A DNA stretch of 38,087 nucleotides from Gammaproteobacteria bacterium (GCA_030645995.1 JAUSMU010000121.1:1-38087), one strand, 5' to 3'; counted from the stretch's first letter, positions 1 to 9,228 are shown. Numbers and translations are program-made. The notes: a model not told the origin generated them from the letters alone.

Positions 1-1
1 G

Positions 2-619
2 GGTGAAGCCGGTGATCCGCCCACGCACTTCACCGAGCCCAACGACGTGCTCGTAGCTCCCGATGGCAGCATCTTCGTGGCCGAGACCCACGGTGCCCAG
101 TTCCAGGACGAGCCCGGCCCCAATTCCAAGAGCCGCATCTCCAAGTTTGCGCCGGATGGCACTTTCATCCCGAGCTTCGGCGAGTGGGGCTTCGAGGATG
201 GGCAACTGCGCTCACCGCCCTCGCTGGCGATGGATTCCCAGGGCCGCCTGTTCGTTGCCGACCGGGGCAATCGCCGCATCCAGATTTTCGATCAGGAGGG
301 TGGCCACCTCGATACCTGGTATCAGTTCAGCCGTATCAGCGGCCTGTATATCGATGCCAACGACATGCTGTATGCCATCGACTCCGAGTCCGATGAGAAC
401 TACAACCCGGGCTGGCGCAAAGGGCTGCGGGTCGGCAATGCCAAAACCGGTGAGGTGCTCTACTACGTGCCCGAGCACAACTCCGCGCGGCCTACCGGCA
501 TGGGCGGCATTGGCGCCATGGGTGAGGGTGTCGCCGTGGATCGCGCTGGCAACGTCTACGGCGGCGAAGTCGGTCCGGTGCAGGGGCTGACCAAGTTCAT
601 TCCGCGTCTGATCGATTGA
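2..619 (+). CDS. NHL-repeat six-bladed beta-propeller protein, 5' end outside window
   Basis: The reading frame is open from base 2, so the gene begins upstream of the window and only its last 205 residues or so are present. A GTG at 47 is in frame but is unlikely to be the true start, because the residues before it (ending TEPNDV) already belong to a propeller strand. Repeated blocks of the type P-N-D-V-x-V-A-P-D-G-x-I-F-V-A-E and G-R-L-F-V-A-D-R-G-N-R-R-I-Q-I-F are typical NHL repeats, as in peptidyl-alpha-hydroxyglycine amidating-lyase-like proteins. Such proteins are usually exported and fold as beta-propellers. The substrate cannot be told from this fragment. The fold is certain; the enzymatic role is not. 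Confidence 0.8.
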   Translation, partial: GEAGDPPTHFTEPNDVLVAPDGSIFVAETHGAQFQDEPGPNSKSRISKFAPDGTFIPSFGEWGFEDGQLRSPPSLAMDSQGRLFVADRGNRRIQIFDQEGGHLDTWYQFSRISGLYIDANDMLYAIDSESDENYNPGWRKGLRVGNAKTGEVLYYVPEHNSARPTGMGGIGAMGEGVAVDRAGNVYGGEVGPVQGLTKFIPRLID

Positions 620-678
620 TCGACGGAGAGCGCGCGACTGTTTGGCTTTGACAACGACGTGAGGTGTTCGGGGCAGGA

Positions 679-695
679 GGCGCAGTGGCTGCGCC
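679..695 (+). terminator. Hairpin after the NHL gene, possible weak terminator
   Basis: A perfect 7-bp stem (GGCGCAG / CTGCGCC) with a TGG loop lies 60 bases after the stop of the propeller gene. No T-tract follows, so intrinsic termination is doubtful; it could protect an mRNA 3' end or mark a Rho-dependent site. Confidence 0.35.
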
Positions 696-764
696 CCTGA
701 CTCCGTTCGTCTGTGTGTTAAAAGCGACGAAAAGCAGAAGGTGCTTTCTAGACTCTGTAAACGT

Positions 765-778
765 TTGACCTATGTCAT
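765..778 (+). promoter_or_regulatory. FNR/Anr box upstream of hemN
   Basis: TTGAC-CTAT-GTCAT matches the FNR/Anr consensus TTGAT-N4-(A/G)TCAA in most positions of both half-sites. Its centre is about 41 bases upstream of the hemN ATG at 812. Anaerobic activation of hemN by FNR/Anr is known in enterobacteria and pseudomonads, and an FNR-type gene lies immediately downstream of hemN here. A -10-like TAAACT occurs at 800-805. Confidence 0.6.
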
Positions 779-811
779 GGCGGCAATATCGGGCTGAATT
801 AAACTGCTCCC

Positions 812-2269
812 ATGAAACCGCATCTGTCGTCAACATCCTGTCAAAACAGCAACGCTCAAGCCCGGGCTGGAGCGATTTGCTCTGCTCGCGTCATCGAGTT
901 GCTGCAGAAGTACGACAGGCCGGGGCCGCGCTACACGTCGTACCCACCCGCTACCGAGTTCAGGGCCATGAACGCCGGCATCTACCTCGATGCGCTGGAA
1001 CGACAGTCGCAGCTGCACGGAGATACCGAGCCGGTTTCCATTTATATCCATATTCCCTTCTGCAGTTCTCCTTGTTACTACTGTGGCTGCAACAAGATCA
1101 TCACGCGCAATCATGACAACGTGCGTCAGTATCTGGACCACCTGCGCAAGGAGATGGCGCTGCTGCGCCTGCAATCCAGTGTCTACAGAAGGCCGGTGAC
1201 CCAGCTGCACTGGGGCGGCGGGACGCCGACGTTTCTGGATGATGCCGAAGTCACGGAGCTGATGCACCTGACGGCACACTACTTCAATCTGCAGGCCGGC
1301 AAGGACCGCGACTATTCCATCGAGGTAGATCCTCGCACGGTCACTCGTGAGCGCATCGAGCTGCTGCGAGGTCTCGGCTTCAATCGCATCAGTCTCGGCA
1401 TTCAGGATTTCGACCGGAATGTGCAGAAGGCCATCAATCGGGTGCAGAGCTACGACGAGATTGTGGAGCTGGTGGGTACCATCCGCGCCCGCGATTTCCG
1501 CTCCTTGAATTTCGATCTGATCTACGGCTTGCCTTTGCAAACACTGGAGAGCATCCAGGAGACGTTGAGCCAGGTCATCGCTCTGTCTCCGGACCGCATC
1601 AGCTACTACAATTATGCGCACCTGCCAGAGCGTTTCTCTGCACAGAGGGCGATCAATTCCCAGGATCTGCCGACGCCCTCCCAGCGCTTGGAGATTCTCA
1701 CGACCATCATCGATACCCTCACAGGTGCCGGTTATCTGTATATAGGCATTGACCACTTCGTCAAGAAGGATGATCCCCTTGCGCTGGCCAAGGCGCAGGG
1801 AAAACTGCGCCGCAATTTTCAGGGCTACTCGATCGACAAGGCGGCTGATCTGATCGGGCTCGGAGTTTCCTCTATCAGCACGGCAGGCAACGTGTTCGCG
1901 CAGAATGAGGTACAACTGGAACACTACTACCGGGCGCTGGACGCGAATCAACTGCCAGTTGCCAGGGGTGTCGTGTCCAACGCCGAGGATGAGCTGCGGC
2001 GCGAGATCATCCAGCAGCTCAGCTGCTTCCGTTCGCTCGACATCGCTGGCCTGGAACGAGACTACAAGATCAACTTTGCCGAGCACTTTCGCCTGGCGCT
2101 GCCAGAATTGGAACAGTTCGAACGCGATGGGCTGATCGTGATGCATGGGCAGCAGGGTCTCACAGTGACTACCGATGGCACATTGCTGTTGCGCAACATC
2201 TGCATGGCCTTCGACGAGTACCTGAACAGAGGGGTTCCTCTCAGGCCAATGTTCTCGCGGGCGATTTAA
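812..2269 (+). CDS. hemN: Oxygen-independent coproporphyrinogen III oxidase
   Basis: This radical-SAM enzyme converts coproporphyrinogen III to protoporphyrinogen IX without oxygen, in the cytoplasm, as a late step of haem synthesis. The cluster motif CxxxCxxCxC is complete (C84, C88, C91, C93), and the HemN hallmark GPRYTSYPP lies near residues 38-46. The product has 485 residues against 457 in E. coli. The extra length is an N-terminal extension of about 22 residues counted from ATG 812, which has no clear ribosome-binding site. The only other plausible in-frame start, TTG at 899, would make the protein about 8 residues shorter than E. coli HemN. An FNR-like site lies upstream and the FNR-type regulator gene follows 161 bases downstream, a pairing also seen in pseudomonads. 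The function is secure; the exact start is less so. Confidence 0.95.
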   Translation: MKPHLSSTSCQNSNAQARAGAICSARVIELLQKYDRPGPRYTSYPPATEFRAMNAGIYLDALERQSQLHGDTEPVSIYIHIPFCSSPCYYCGCNKIITRNHDNVRQYLDHLRKEMALLRLQSSVYRRPVTQLHWGGGTPTFLDDAEVTELMHLTAHYFNLQAGKDRDYSIEVDPRTVTRERIELLRGLGFNRISLGIQDFDRNVQKAINRVQSYDEIVELVGTIRARDFRSLNFDLIYGLPLQTLESIQETLSQVIALSPDRISYYNYAHLPERFSAQRAINSQDLPTPSQRLEILTTIIDTLTGAGYLYIGIDHFVKKDDPLALAKAQGKLRRNFQGYSIDKAADLIGLGVSSISTAGNVFAQNEVQLEHYYRALDANQLPVARGVVSNAEDELRREIIQQLSCFRSLDIAGLERDYKINFAEHFRLALPELEQFERDGLIVMHGQQGLTVTTDGTLLLRNICMAFDEYLNRGVPLRPMFSRAI

Positions 2270-2430
2270 ACGTCGATCTGGCTCCTTTTCATGCAAGTTT
2301 CGGGTGATTGCCCGTTTATCTGTTTGCAGAGCAGACGGATGCGTGTCTGTGGGAACAAAATAAGGTTTGCCGTCGGTCCCTAATCCACTACAATGACCGT
2401 CAACCACTTGACTCCGGACAAGGCAGAAAC

Positions 2431-3210
2431 GTGAAACCCAATTACCAGTTAGATGTCGCCGAAGATTGTTCACGCGCCGTGAAGCGCACTTGCCATACCA
2501 ATCCCAGTGTTTCCTGCGGTGATTGCAGGCTCGGTGAGCTGTGTCTACCGATTGCCCTGGATGCACAGGAGATCGGCCACCTCGACGAGATCGTGAAACG
2601 GGGTCGCAATCTCAAGAAGGGCGATTACCTCTACCGCGAAGGCGACGAATTCAATTCCATCTATGCGATTCGTGCTGGCAGTTTCAAAACCTTCAAGAGC
2701 AGTTGGGATGGCGTGGAGCAAGTCACGGGTCTGTACCTCCCGGGCGAGATTCTGGGAATGGATGGCATCAGCAATAACCGTCACGGTGGCTCGGCGGTGG
2801 CGCTGGAAACCGGTTCCTTCTGTGAAATTCCGTTCCACCAATTGGAAGAGTTGAGTGCTCGCATCCCTTCATTGCAGGGGCGCTTCTTCCGCCTGATGGG
2901 ACAGGAGATCGTCAAAGATCAACAGATGCTGACACTGCTCAGTAGCAATGCGGCAGAAGAGCGCGTGGCGGCGCTTCTGCTGAGTATCTCCAGCCGCAAT
3001 CACCGTCGCAAACTCTCACCTTTTAATTTCCGTCTACCCATGACCCGGGCCGAAATCGGCAGCTATCTGGGGATCACTCTGGAGACGGTCAGTCGCGTGT
3101 TCAGCCGCTTGAGCAAGCAAAATATCGTGGCGGTGGATAACAAGGAAATCCAGGTGCTCGATATCTCCGCGCTCAAAGCTGTCGCCAAAGTGAAAATGGG
3201 TTGTTCTTAA
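2431..3210 (+). CDS. FNR/Anr-type oxygen-sensing transcription regulator
   Basis: A CRP/FNR-family regulator of 259 residues that senses oxygen with a [4Fe-4S] cluster. All four cluster ligands are visible: C29, C32 and C38 in the N-terminal segment and C131 in the beta-roll, matching C20, C23, C29 and C122 of E. coli FNR. The dimerisation helix and the helix-turn-helix follow; the recognition helix reads TLETVSRVFSRL and keeps the E-x-x-S-R residues that read TTGAT half-sites. The start chosen is GTG 2431, preceded by AGG at 2421, because a longer reading from 2308 would add about 41 non-conserved residues. Probable targets inside this window are hemN and ompW. It could equally be named fnr or anr. 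Confidence 0.95.
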   Translation: MKPNYQLDVAEDCSRAVKRTCHTNPSVSCGDCRLGELCLPIALDAQEIGHLDEIVKRGRNLKKGDYLYREGDEFNSIYAIRAGSFKTFKSSWDGVEQVTGLYLPGEILGMDGISNNRHGGSAVALETGSFCEIPFHQLEELSARIPSLQGRFFRLMGQEIVKDQQMLTLLSSNAAEERVAALLLSISSRNHRRKLSPFNFRLPMTRAEIGSYLGITLETVSRVFSRLSKQNIVAVDNKEIQVLDISALKAVAKVKMGCS

Positions 3211-3226
3211 CAAAGCCTGTTGTTCC

Positions 3227-3268
3227 ATGATTTAAGTCAACAGATTTTTCTCCGCAATGCATTATGCT
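3227..3268 (+). promoter_or_regulatory. Class II FNR-dependent promoter of ompW
   Basis: The box ATGAT-TTAA-GTCAA (3227-3240) matches the Anr/FNR consensus except in its first base. A -10 element TATGCT lies at 3263-3268. If transcription starts at 3275 the box is centred exactly at -41.5, the position used by class II FNR promoters. ompW is a known FNR-activated gene in E. coli. Confidence 0.65.
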
Positions 3269-3301
3269 CCTTCTCAAGCATTAACAAAGGAGTAGAGCAC
3301 A

Positions 3302-3976
3302 ATGCGCGCAACAATCGATTCCAAAAATATCGTCACTTCGGTCTGTGGACCACTCACCGCATCGGTTGCAGCATGGCTGGCCGGGGCGACGTTGGCGATG
3401 ATTTCCGGAAGTGCTCTCGCTCATGAATCCGACGATGTGATTGTGCGTGGCGGCGCCGCTCTCGTCTCTCCTCACGAAACGGCGTCGCCCGCCATCGTCG
3501 GACTTTCCAGCAATATGCAAGCGGGGTTCTCTGGCACCTATATGTTGACCGACTCGCTCGGCGTAGGGTTGCTTGCGGCTACGCCGTTTACGCATGATGT
3601 AGACCTGAAGGGTGGACGTACGCTGGCTGAAGTCACGCACCTGCCACCGACAATCAGCCTGCAGTATTACTTTGAAACGATCAGTGTGATAACTCCGTAT
3701 GTCGGAGTCGGTGTGAATGCGTTTCTGGTGCTGGACAGCGACATGACGAGTTACGGGCGCAGCACGTTGGGGACCAACAGTATTTCGGTTGATAATTCCT
3801 ACGGACTGGCGCTGTCAGCGGGAGTCGATGTGGCGCTGTCCGACACTTGGTCACTGAATGCAGGAGTGTGGAACATCGATGTCGACACGACGGCAAACGT
3901 GAATCACGGCGCGTTGAAAATTGATCTGGATATAGATCCCTGGGTGTACATGCTGGGGGTCGGCTACAAGTTTTGA
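3302..3976 (+). CDS. ompW: OmpW-family outer-membrane beta-barrel protein
   Basis: A 224-residue protein with a long N-terminal signal peptide (a hydrophobic stretch around residues 17-36, likely cleaved after SALA at residue 40). Alternating beta strands follow and the protein ends in YKF, a terminal aromatic residue used for outer-membrane assembly. The segments after the signal (GLSSNMQAGFSGTYMLTDSLGVGLLAATPF and similar) follow the OmpW pattern of an eight-stranded barrel thought to pass small hydrophobic compounds. An AAGGAG ribosome site precedes the ATG. A strong FNR-type site upstream suggests induction at low oxygen. An intrinsic terminator follows at 4029-4066, so it is likely transcribed alone. 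Confidence 0.9.
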   Translation: MRATIDSKNIVTSVCGPLTASVAAWLAGATLAMISGSALAHESDDVIVRGGAALVSPHETASPAIVGLSSNMQAGFSGTYMLTDSLGVGLLAATPFTHDVDLKGGRTLAEVTHLPPTISLQYYFETISVITPYVGVGVNAFLVLDSDMTSYGRSTLGTNSISVDNSYGLALSAGVDVALSDTWSLNAGVWNIDVDTTANVNHGALKIDLDIDPWVYMLGVGYKF

Positions 3977-4028
3977 GTATCGCAGTGGAAGGTTCGTCTG
4001 GGAGCTGAGTTCGTTTGGTAGACTCCAG

Positions 4029-4066
4029 CCGTTACAAGATGCCAGCATTTTGTAACGGTTTTTTTT
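4029..4066 (+). terminator. Intrinsic terminator after ompW
   Basis: The arms CCGTTACAA (4029-4037) and TTGTAACGG (4050-4058) are perfectly complementary and extend inward through a G-T pair and ATG/CAT to a short loop. Eight T residues follow immediately (4059-4066). This is a strong Rho-independent terminator, 53 bases after the ompW stop. Confidence 0.9.
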
Positions 4067-4159
4067 GTCTGTTGCTTTTGCGGGGCGATGTTTTTGTGAG
4101 GGACGCTTGAGAAGTGCGGAAGCATTGGCTACAGTCGCCGCATCATCAAGGAGTTCAGT

Positions 4160-4774
4160 ATGTCCACATTGACGTTTTACACGAATCCTCGCTCGCGCGG
4201 GCAAATTGTCCGCTGGATGCTTGAGGAGGTCGGCGTTCCCTATGACACCGTGCTGCTCGAATACGGCACCACGATGAAGGCCCCCGAATATCTCGCCATC
4301 AATCCCATGGGGAAGGTTCCGGCCATCCAGCATGAGGGGACTGTAGTCACTGAGGCTGCAGCCATCTGTGCGTACCTCGCCGATCAATTCCCTGCCGCCG
4401 GGCTCGCTCCGGCTCCTTCCGATCCTTTGCGCGGCACTTATTATCGCTGGCTGTTCTTCGGAGCAGGGCCGTTGGAAATGGCGGCGACGGCCAAGGCACT
4501 GAACTGGCAGGTAGCCGAGGGGCAACGGGGCATGGTGGGCTTCGGCAGTCTGGAGACGACGCTCGATACGCTGGCAGGCGCGCTCACCCATGGAACGTGG
4601 CTGTGTGGTGAGCAGTTCACGGCGGCTGATGTCTACGTCGGTTCCGCTATTCTCTGGGGGATGCAGTTTGGCACCATACCCAGACGACCTGAGTTCGAGA
4701 GTTATGCGGCCCGGCTGCAGGCGCGCCCGGCGGCCCAACGGGCGCAGCAGTTGGATGCGGCGCTGTTGAAGTAA
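4160..4774 (+). CDS. Glutathione S-transferase family protein
   Basis: A 204-residue cytoplasmic protein with an N-terminal thioredoxin-like domain (roughly residues 1-80) and an all-helical C-terminal domain. The segment NPMGKVPAI contains the cis-proline of the glutathione site, and TEAAAICAYLADQF is the typical glutathione-binding helix. S12 in NPRSRG sits where beta- and theta-like enzymes carry the catalytic serine. A CAAGGAG ribosome site precedes the ATG. The substrate cannot be predicted. It is followed 22 bases later by the hemolysin III-like gene, so the two may be co-transcribed. Confidence 0.9.
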   Translation: MSTLTFYTNPRSRGQIVRWMLEEVGVPYDTVLLEYGTTMKAPEYLAINPMGKVPAIQHEGTVVTEAAAICAYLADQFPAAGLAPAPSDPLRGTYYRWLFFGAGPLEMAATAKALNWQVAEGQRGMVGFGSLETTLDTLAGALTHGTWLCGEQFTAADVYVGSAILWGMQFGTIPRRPEFESYAARLQARPAAQRAQQLDAALLK

Positions 4775-4796
4775 AGGTTCCCATGGGTCCAGTCAG

Positions 4797-5453
4797 ATGA
4801 GTGAAGTCACTTCCGTCCCAAAGCGCGAACAGACCCGTGGCGAGGAAATCGCCAACAGTGTCAGCCACGGCATCGGCGTGTTGCTGGCGCTGATTGCGTG
4901 TCCCTTCCTGCTGATCAGGGCAGGGCAGTCAGAAAGCACAGCCTTTCTGGTCGGGGCGGTGATCTTCTCGTTGAGCACCCTGATCCTCTACTTTTCCTCG
5001 GCTCTCTACCATGCGCTACCCAAGGGTCGGGCAAAGCAAGTGCTGCGGATGATCGAACACTCTGCCATCTTTGTGCTCATTGCGGGTACCTATACCCCCT
5101 TCACGCTCGGAGTCTTGCGAGGCTCCTGGGGTTGGACCTTGTGCGCGCTGGTGTGGACGCTGGCGCTGGTCGGGGTAGTGCTCAAATCATCGAATCGGCT
5201 GTTTCATCCACGCCTCTCCAACGTCATGTTTCTGCTCATGGGCTGGCTCATTCTGGTCGCCATCAAGCCGATGCTCGACAGGGTGCCCATCGAGGGGCTG
5301 TTGCTGCTGTTGGCGGGCGGGATCGCTTACACGGTGGGAGTTGGCTTCTATGCCGCCAGCTCGCGAATCCGCTATGCCCACTTCGTCTGGCATCTGTTCG
5401 TGATGGCTGGTACCGCGTTGCACTACTTCTCCGTGTACTGGTACGCGGCCTGA
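4797..5453 (+). CDS. Hemolysin III / PAQR-family membrane protein (TrhA/YqfA type)
   Basis: A 218-residue protein with seven predicted membrane segments. It carries the PAQR signature histidines: SVSHGIG near the N-terminus, ALYHALP and [17 protein letters not shown] in the middle, and [13 protein letters not shown] at the C-terminus, which together form the metal site of this superfamily. In E. coli the related protein has been linked to membrane-lipid homeostasis; haemolytic activity of the family is doubtful. The start at ATG 4797 gives the usual family length. The family is certain; the cellular role is uncertain. Confidence 0.9.
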   Translation: MSEVTSVPKREQTRGEEIANSVSHGIGVLLALIACPFLLIRAGQSESTAFLVGAVIFSLSTLILYFSSALYHALPKGRAKQVLRMIEHSAIFVLIAGTYTPFTLGVLRGSWGWTLCALVWTLALVGVVLKSSNRLFHPRLSNVMFLLMGWLILVAIKPMLDRVPIEGLLLLLAGGIAYTVGVGFYAASSRIRYAHFVWHLFVMAGTALHYFSVYWYAA

Positions 5454-5520
5454 GATTGCCGCATTTTCCATGCTAGAATCCCCCGCCAAGGCCAGGCCAC
5501 TAATGGAGGACCGCCCGCCA

Positions 5521-6105
<585 letters not shown>

Positions 6106-6107
6106 CT

Positions 6108-7130
6108 ATGGACATCAAAATCGCTATTCGCCAGTTGACCCTGCAGCAAGACATTGGTGCTCAGGACATGATCACGCTGATGCGCGAGATCATGACCGGG
6201 CAATGCAGTGATGCACAAATCGGCGCCTTTCTGGTGGCGCTGCAGATCAAAGGCGTGCGGGCGGCTGAGCTGCTCGGCGCCGTGACAGTGATGCGGGAGC
6301 TGGTCACTCGCGTGGAAGTCGCTAACAAGCAGCATCTGGTGGACACCTGTGGAACAGGGGGCTCTGGCACCGATACCTTCAATATTTCGACGTCGTCCGC
6401 GATGGTGGCTGCCTGCGCCGGTGCGCGTGTGGCCAAGCACGGCAACCGCGCCGCCACCAGCAAGAGTGGCAGTGCGGATCTGCTGGAAGCGGCGGGCGTC
6501 AAACTTGCACTGGGTCCCGAGGCCGTGGCGCGCTGCATCGAGACGGTCGGCGTCGGCTTCATGTTTGCTCCCGGCCACCACAGTGCGATGAAGCATGTCG
6601 GCCCAGCGCGTCGTGAGATTGGCGTACGCACCATTTTCAATGTGCTGGGGCCATTGACCAATCCCGCCTCGGCGCCGAATCAGGTGCTCGGCGTCTATGA
6701 TCCGAAATTGATCGATGTGATGCTGGATGTGCTCAAGACGCTGGGCAGCGAGCACGTGCTGATGTTCGCCGCAAACGACGGTCTGGATGAGATCAGTATT
6801 TCGGCCGACACGCAGGTGGGTGAGCTGCGCAATGGCACGATTCGCCACTATGTCATTCGTCCCGAGGATTTCGGCATCAAGCGTCGCGATGGCTTTGCGA
6901 TGTTGAAAGTCGACAGTGCTCAGGAGAGCCTCGTCATGGTGCGTCGAGCACTCTGTTATGAGGATGAGGCGGCGGGGGACATTGTCGCGCTCAATGCCGG
7001 TGCCGCGATCTATGCCGCGAATGTGGTGGATACACTGGCGGCTGGCGTGATCAGGGCTCAGCAGATATTGCGCAGCGGTGCCGCGCTGAAGAAACTCGAA
7101 GAGCTGGCCGCGTTCAGCAATACACTGTAA
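6108..7130 (+). CDS. trpD: Anthranilate phosphoribosyltransferase
   Basis: It joins anthranilate to PRPP, the second step of tryptophan synthesis. The PRPP/Mg motif CGTGGSGTDTFNISTSSA, the KHGNRAATSKSGSADLLEA segment and the anthranilate-side segment HHSAMKHVGPARREIG are all intact. The product is 340 residues, the normal family size. ATG 6108 starts two bases after the trpG stop; an upstream in-frame TTG inside trpG (6096) is less likely. The tight spacing indicates translational coupling within trpGDC. Confidence 0.97.
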   Translation: MDIKIAIRQLTLQQDIGAQDMITLMREIMTGQCSDAQIGAFLVALQIKGVRAAELLGAVTVMRELVTRVEVANKQHLVDTCGTGGSGTDTFNISTSSAMVAACAGARVAKHGNRAATSKSGSADLLEAAGVKLALGPEAVARCIETVGVGFMFAPGHHSAMKHVGPARREIGVRTIFNVLGPLTNPASAPNQVLGVYDPKLIDVMLDVLKTLGSEHVLMFAANDGLDEISISADTQVGELRNGTIRHYVIRPEDFGIKRRDGFAMLKVDSAQESLVMVRRALCYEDEAAGDIVALNAGAAIYAANVVDTLAAGVIRAQQILRSGAALKKLEELAAFSNTL

Positions 7131-7157
7131 TAGCAACAAGGGAAAGCGATCAGCAGC

Positions 7158-7961
7158 ATGAGCAAGGCCACCATTCTCGAAGACATCATCGCCCAGAAGC
7201 ATCGCGAAATCGCCGAGGGGCGTGCGCGCGTCAGCCTGTCTGAGCTGGAGCGCATGGCCGCACAGGTCAAGGACAAGCGTGAGTTCATCGGCTCGCTGCG
7301 AAAGCGCATGCTGGCCCGGCAGCCAGCCATCATCGCCGAGATCAAGAAGGCGTCGCCCAGCAAGGGTTTGATTCGTGCGGATTTTGATCCGGTACAGATC
7401 GCCCGCCAGTACGAAGCGGCCGGTGCTACTTGTCTGTCCGTGCTGACGGATCGGCAGTTCTTTCAGGGGTGCAATGACTATCTGCAGCAGGCGCGCGACG
7501 CCTGTGGGCTCCCGGTCATCCGCAAGGACTTCATGATCGACCCTTACCAGATCGCCGAGGCCAAAGCGCTGGGCGCTGATTGTGTGCTGCTGATCGTGGC
7601 GGCGCTGAGTGCGATACAACTGAGCGAACTCGCCGCCTATGCCAGATCTGTGAACATCGATGTGCTGGTGGAGGTGCATGACGAGGCGGAACTGGAGACG
7701 GCGCTTGTCACCGGTTTCGATCTGATTGGCATCAACAACCGCAACCTGCACACCTTCGAGACCAGCCTGGATACCACCTATCGATTGGCCCGCCTGACGC
7801 CGCCCGGCAAACTGCTGGTGACGGAGAGCGGCATCAACAGCGCCGAAGATGTGCGGCAGATGATCGAGCACGGCATCTACGGGTTCCTGATTGGCGAGAC
7901 CTTCATGCGCGCCGCGCATCCCGGCGACAAACTCAAGGAGTTGTTTACTGCTCATGTCTGA
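7158..7961 (+). CDS. trpC: Indole-3-glycerol-phosphate synthase
   Basis: A TIM-barrel enzyme of 267 residues that closes the indole ring of indole-3-glycerol phosphate. Conserved elements include [11 protein letters not shown] with the catalytic lysine, [33 protein letters not shown] and the phosphate-binding TESGI. It is monofunctional, not fused to TrpF as in E. coli. The gene follows trpD by 27 bases, and its last 8 bases overlap the start of dgkA. Confidence 0.97.
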   Translation: MSKATILEDIIAQKHREIAEGRARVSLSELERMAAQVKDKREFIGSLRKRMLARQPAIIAEIKKASPSKGLIRADFDPVQIARQYEAAGATCLSVLTDRQFFQGCNDYLQQARDACGLPVIRKDFMIDPYQIAEAKALGADCVLLIVAALSAIQLSELAAYARSVNIDVLVEVHDEAELETALVTGFDLIGINNRNLHTFETSLDTTYRLARLTPPGKLLVTESGINSAEDVRQMIEHGIYGFLIGETFMRAAHPGDKLKELFTAHV

Positions 7962-8343
7962 TGACACCTCGCAAGCTTCAGGAGTTATTCCCCCCAAGCG
8001 CAAAGGCATTCCGCGCCTGATTGCGGCCGCACGCTATTCTCTGGCAGGGCTGCGCGCCGCATTCGCGTCGGAAGAGGCCTTTCGATTGGAGGTGCTGGTA
8101 CTGGTGGTGGGTGCTCCCCTCGCGCTGTGGCTGGGGGAATCGCCGGTCGAGAAAGTACTGATGATCGGTTCTCTGTTGCTGTTAATGATCGTTGAGCTGC
8201 TCAATACGGGCATCGAAGTGCTCGTCAATCGCGTCGGTTCCGACTATCACGAACTCTCCGGCAAGGCCAAGGACATCGGTTCAGCGGCGGTGTTCGTGGC
8301 CATGGTGATGGTGGCTATGGTCTGGGGATTGTTGCTGTTCTGA
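7954..8343 (+). CDS. dgkA: Diacylglycerol kinase
   Basis: A small integral-membrane kinase (129 residues) that recycles diacylglycerol to phosphatidic acid in the inner membrane. The signature E-L-L-N-T-G-I-E and the KDIGSAAV segment are present, with three hydrophobic helices. The start ATG 7954 lies inside the trpC stop region (ATGTCTGA), an 8-base overlap that suggests coupling; AAGGAG at 7935-7940 may serve as ribosome site. Its placement between trpC and a CRP-type regulator differs from the Pseudomonas order as I recall it. Confidence 0.93.
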   Translation: MSDDTSQASGVIPPKRKGIPRLIAAARYSLAGLRAAFASEEAFRLEVLVLVVGAPLALWLGESPVEKVLMIGSLLLLMIVELLNTGIEVLVNRVGSDYHELSGKAKDIGSAAVFVAMVMVAMVWGLLLF

Positions 8344-8433
8344 TTCGCTAGTCACCCCTTTCAGCAATCGTTCTACAGAATAACGCGCGCGCAGCATAAA
8401 CCTCACGCCTTCAGCGCCGATAACAAACCAGGA

Positions 8434-8450
8434 GACGCATCTTTTGCGTC
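8434..8450 (+). repeat. Small hairpin between ribosome site and start codon
   Basis: GACGCA and TGCGTC form a perfect 6-bp stem around a TCTTT loop. The AGGAG ribosome-site-like sequence (8430-8434) overlaps the left foot of the stem, and the GTG start of the next gene is at 8452. Folding would bring a distant ribosome site close to the start codon. Confidence 0.5.
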
Positions 8451-8451
8451 A

Positions 8452-9228
8452 GTGTCGTTTGTTTTCCGGTGCCCCATGGCTCTTTCCCAATTCGTCATTC
8501 TGCTCTGCCTTTTGGCTGTGATGGTAGCTGCGCTGCTTATCGCCAGATTTGCTCAGGAGCAGCTGGAACAGAATATGGTGCGCCTCTATCGTCTTACGGC
8601 GCTCGATCAGCGACGTGCGTCGACCCGCAATGTCATTCGGGCGTTGCTGGATATTGATGAGAACCCGGAGTTGCTGAGGATTTTGTACCAGAGTCTGAGG
8701 TCGGATCTGCTGAAAATGCAGCAGCTCGATCCCTCCCGGGCCGATCTGGAGAACGATATCCGCCAGGTGCAGTCGGGCCTTGGCGCACTGAGTGATGTGG
8801 AGAGGGCCAACGGTGAACAGCAGGAGCAGCGTCGGCAGAAGTTGGAGCAACGCACCAGTCTCGGTAGTGAGCGTGAAATACAGATCACCCGCGCTTACAT
8901 CAGTGAGGCTATGAGCATCATCCGGCGGCTTTACCAGTTTCGTCAGGTGCGCGGAGAGCAGCTGGAATCGGTGTCGCGTTACCTGGGCACACTCAGTTTC
9001 ACGGTTGCGGTCAATTCGCATCTCAATATGGGGGAGCTGGCCCTGCAGGAGGGGGACAAGATCAAGGCGCTGAGTAACTACCGTCGAGCCGAGAGTCTGG
9101 TGATGCGCGGTCCGTATAGCGGCCGGGACAGGACTGAGAAGTTGAGTGCTATTGAGGCAAAAAAAGAGCAATTGATTGCGCTGAGCAGAAGTGAGCAGGG
9201 GTTGTTGCTGTTGACCTCTATGGATTGA
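8452..9228 (+). CDS. Unrecognised membrane-anchored coiled-coil protein
   Basis: I do not recognise this 258-residue protein. One hydrophobic segment near the N-terminus (QFVILLCLLAVMVAALLIA, about residues 12-30) looks like an uncleaved inner-membrane anchor. The rest is highly helical, rich in Q, E, R and L, with heptad-like stretches at about residues 95-145 (a Q/E/R-rich run) and again near 200-245, the latter resembling a short TPR-like helical hairpin (ALQEGDKIKALSNYRRAESLV). GTG 8452 is taken as start because AGGAG lies upstream; ATG 8476 is an alternative. It lies between dgkA and the convergent CRP-type gene, 108 bases after dgkA. Codon use looks like that of its neighbours, so recent transfer is not suggested. 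Confidence 0.75.
   Translation: MSFVFRCPMALSQFVILLCLLAVMVAALLIARFAQEQLEQNMVRLYRLTALDQRRASTRNVIRALLDIDENPELLRILYQSLRSDLLKMQQLDPSRADLENDIRQVQSGLGALSDVERANGEQQEQRRQKLEQRTSLGSEREIQITRAYISEAMSIIRRLYQFRQVRGEQLESVSRYLGTLSFTVAVNSHLNMGELALQEGDKIKALSNYRRAESLVMRGPYSGRDRTEKLSAIEAKKEQLIALSRSEQGLLLLTSMD

Noticed and set aside
2308..2430. Longer N-terminus of the FNR-type protein starting at TTG 2308.
   Set aside because: The extra residues are not FNR-like and the cysteine cluster is at the normal distance from GTG 2431.
830..2566. Long open frame on the minus strand opposite hemN and the start of the FNR-type gene.
   Set aside because: It lacks recognisable domains, has odd composition, and both plus-strand genes over it are well-supported families.
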